Below are positions 5,154 to 5,502 of a stretch of 5,502 nt of DNA, piece by piece (positions within the stretch are counted from its first letter, which is position 1; each line of letters opens with the position of its first letter). The translations under genes and the position numbers were made by a program. The stretch is taken from NCBI GenBank assembly GCA_946481735.1, contig CAMLOU010000203.1, positions 1 through 5,502 on the forward strand. The letters are read 5' to 3'. The notes under the pieces were generated by a model, which was given only the letters and a program-made list of their open reading frames with translations, was not told where the DNA came from and did no database searches. This DNA is from an uncultured Cellvibrio sp. (GTDB taxonomy: Bacteria; Pseudomonadota; Gammaproteobacteria; Pseudomonadales; Cellvibrionaceae).

Positions 5154-5502
5154 TTAAAGGCACTCGTAACGCAATCTGATGGTCAGCGCATCCTCGACGG
5201 GCAGAAACAGCTCATCAGTAACCCGAAACCCTTGCACGCACTCCTGACCGATAACTGACAGCAGTTGATAACGCGCCTTCGCCAGGGACTCTGCATCCTT
5301 AACGGGCGGCGACATCTTTGCCGAGCCGCGAGGCCGGTCCGCAGTCGCTTGCACACTGGATGTTGACGACGATGAGGCCTCATCGCGCTTGAACCAACCG
5401 CGCACTACACCATTCAAACCGGATTCTTTATCTTCACATTCATTGGACGCATTGACATTCATTGAGTCCGCCACATCCACAGCCAGCTCGCATTCCTCAG
5501 CA
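5154..5502 (-). CDS. Unrecognised protein, C-terminal fragment
   Basis: The reading frame is open from the window edge (first full codon at 5501) to TAA at 5154, giving 115 visible residues; the true start is probably outside. I do not recognise the family. The visible part begins with an acidic stretch, then a GWFKR motif, a serine-rich linker (SSSSTSS), and a final globular-looking segment of about 45 residues. That segment has an alanine-containing helix (ESLAKARYQLLSVIG), then QECVQGFRV, and ends in beta-like LTIRLRYECL. Cysteines lie at visible residues 4, 22, 88 and 114. The C88/C114 pair, near G-x-E-C and at the very end, suggests a disulfide in an exported protein, but no signal peptide can be seen because the N terminus is missing. 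Internal GTG (5480) and ATG (5462) codons exist, but nothing favours them as starts. Confidence 0.6.
   Translation of the reverse strand, partial: AEECELAVDVADSMNVNASNECEDKESGLNGVVRGWFKRDEASSSSTSSVQATADRPRGSAKMSPPVKDAESLAKARYQLLSVIGQECVQGFRVTDELFLPVEDALTIRLRYECL

Noticed and set aside
5154..5480. Complete small gene starting at GTG 5480
   Set aside because: The frame stays open to the window edge and no suitably placed ribosome binding site precedes this GTG, so it is treated as the end of a longer gene.

Overview
The window looks like ordinary chromosome from a gammaproteobacterium, most likely of the Pseudomonas/Cellvibrio-like branch. The reasons are balanced base composition, a TalB-type transaldolase, and a gene order (dusA, tal, rssC, rssB, a PilZ gene, mlaA/vacJ) that, from memory, resembles the PA2795-PA2800 neighbourhood of Pseudomonas aeruginosa with a TerB-like gene added after tal. 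The genus is an inference. There are no tRNA or rRNA genes, IS elements, CRISPR arrays or phage genes.

Layout: (1) 1-160, 3' end of dusA (+). (2) 300-1707, tal (+) with a TerB-like gene (+) that starts 11 bases inside the end of tal; a 25-base perfect-arm hairpin just after the tal stop lies inside the TerB-like reading frame. (3) 1722-3394, rssB then rssC on the minus strand, only 2 bases apart, converging on the TerB-like gene. (4) 3395-3645, a divergent regulatory region with a candidate promoter and a GC-rich palindrome. (5) 3646-3954, a small PilZ-domain gene (+) closed by two tandem intrinsic terminators. (6) 4018-4764, mlaA (-), whose product has a signal peptide but no cysteine at all. 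(7) 4765-5153, about 390 bases with no convincing gene but several short repeats and dyads. (8) 5154-5502, the 3' end of an unrecognised gene (-) that runs off the window.

Functionally, tal serves the non-oxidative pentose phosphate pathway. RssB (receiver plus PP2C phosphatase) and RssC (STAS antagonist) form two parts of a partner-switching circuit; the matching Ser kinase/anti-sigma component is not here. The PilZ protein is a probable c-di-GMP effector. MlaA belongs to the outer-membrane lipid-asymmetry (Mla) system. I see no clearly new system. The most notable points are the cysteine-free MlaA with an acidic repeat tail, the hairpin embedded in the tal/TerB overlap, the two-part partner switch, and the structured, gene-free stretch upstream of mlaA.
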